This document shows, one piece after another, positions 46,638 to 47,288 of a stretch of 47,288 nucleotides of DNA. Within the stretch, counting starts at the first letter, position 1, and the number at the start of each line of letters is the position of its first letter. Origin of the DNA: Holosporaceae bacterium. GTDB lineage: Bacteria > Pseudomonadota > Alphaproteobacteria > UBA3830. A model generated the notes under the pieces. That model saw only the letters and a list, made by a program, of their open reading frames with translations, had not been told where the DNA came from and searched no databases. The DNA is taken from assembly GCA_031284365.1 (NCBI GenBank), contig JAISZX010000086.1:1-47288 (forward strand), in the 5' to 3' direction. Position numbers and translations under genes: made by a program.

Positions 46638-47288
46638 TTACTTTGAGGAACCAAACAGGTTTTGCACTTTCCCAACTATTATGAAAGGAGCCACAATAAT
46701 TTTTTCAAGAAAAGATTTGGAATGCGAAAAGTCTATAAGCCCTCTGGAATATAGATCGTTTATCAGTTTAGATGTGTAAAAGAATTCATCGCATCCGTAA
46801 TTAACAATTACATGTGATGACAGAAGTGAAATAAACATACAGCTAGAAAAAAGTCTTTGTTCCTGAGAGGAAAAAGCTGGGGTTTGGGTGGAGCAGTGAA
46901 TTTTTTCTGTAATTTTATATAATCCATCCACAATTTTTTGTGCCGTAATTCTAGATTTACTAGATGAGCTAACGTACTGCCTCCAGCAATATAATCTCGC
47001 ATCTATTGCGGCGTATCTTTTTATGAGATGGGAAATACATATATTAAAATATGCGTCATCTGTGCCAAACAATTCCGTATCAAATCTGACTGAAGCTATC
47101 ACAGATCTTTTGTATATTTTGTTCCAAACTACAAAAGAAAAATTGGTGCGTAATTCATGAGCAAAATGATCTTTTGGAACAGTTACAGTATATTGTGTGT
47201 TTTTTTTGAAAACAGGTTTGTCGTGTTCTTCAGCTTTATACGCTCCAAAAGTTACAAGATCATAGTCGTCTTTTGTAATTTCCTTGTA
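46638..47288 (-). CDS. Glycosyltransferase family 2-like protein, C-terminal part (5' end beyond the window)
   Basis: The reading frame stays open upstream of the listed GTG: YKEITKDDYDLVTFGAYKAEEHDKPVFKKNTQYTVTVPKDHFAHELRTNFSFVVWNKIYKRSVIASVRFDTELFGTDDAYFNICISHLIKRYAAIDARLYCWRQY. 'WNKIYKR...FGTDDAYFN' is GT2-like. Confidence 0.65.
   Translation of the reverse strand, partial: YKEITKDDYDLVTFGAYKAEEHDKPVFKKNTQYTVTVPKDHFAHELRTNFSFVVWNKIYKRSVIASVRFDTELFGTDDAYFNICISHLIKRYAAIDARLYCWRQYVSSSSKSRITAQKIVDGLYKITEKIHCSTQTPAFSSQEQRLFSSCMFISLLSSHVIVNYGCDEFFYTSKLINDLYSRGLIDFSHSKSFLEKIIVAPFIIVGKVQNLFGSSK

Noticed and set aside
1-47288. tRNA or rRNA genes
   Set aside because: No cloverleaf-like segment or conserved T-arm/rRNA motif could be recognised by eye. 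tRNAscan-SE/Infernal would be needed to exclude them.

Overview
AT-rich bacterial chromosome segment. Family content points to an alphaproteobacterium, probably of host-associated (Holosporales/Rickettsiales-like) type; this is inferred from gene families, not from a search. Most of the window is dense housekeeping sequence: rplI, a KimA-like permease, parAB, a partial dcw cluster (rsmH-ftsL-ftsI-murE-murF-mraY-murD-ftsW), rlpA, Smr, a TIGR02300-type protein, a DUF2155-type protein, dusB, a Fis-like protein, xseA, ffh, dapA, smpB, folA, folE, a GHMP kinase, a ferredoxin, fmt, an L25/CTC-type protein, prs, pgeF, gapR, lpxC, tsaD, plsY, dprA and topA. Three accessory zones stand out. (1) 1-3900: a decayed IS5-like transposase end, an orphan GTA/phage-type large terminase, and a secreted protein with an HxE...PCxxC zinc-deaminase signature. 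The last two are bracketed by inverted copies of a MITE, one of which carries a second nested MITE. (2) 8470-11650: a tandem pair of secreted proteins made almost entirely of a degenerate 12-residue 'LDxQxQxxxFFxx' repeat. They have homologous upstream regions and a structured 3' element; two copies of that element (about 90 bp, identical) flank the larger gene. (3) 22390-25350: a lipoprotein secretin followed by two prepilin-like proteins, with no ATPase or platform gene nearby, replacing the usual murG-murC continuation after ftsW. No tRNA, rRNA or CRISPR was recognised.
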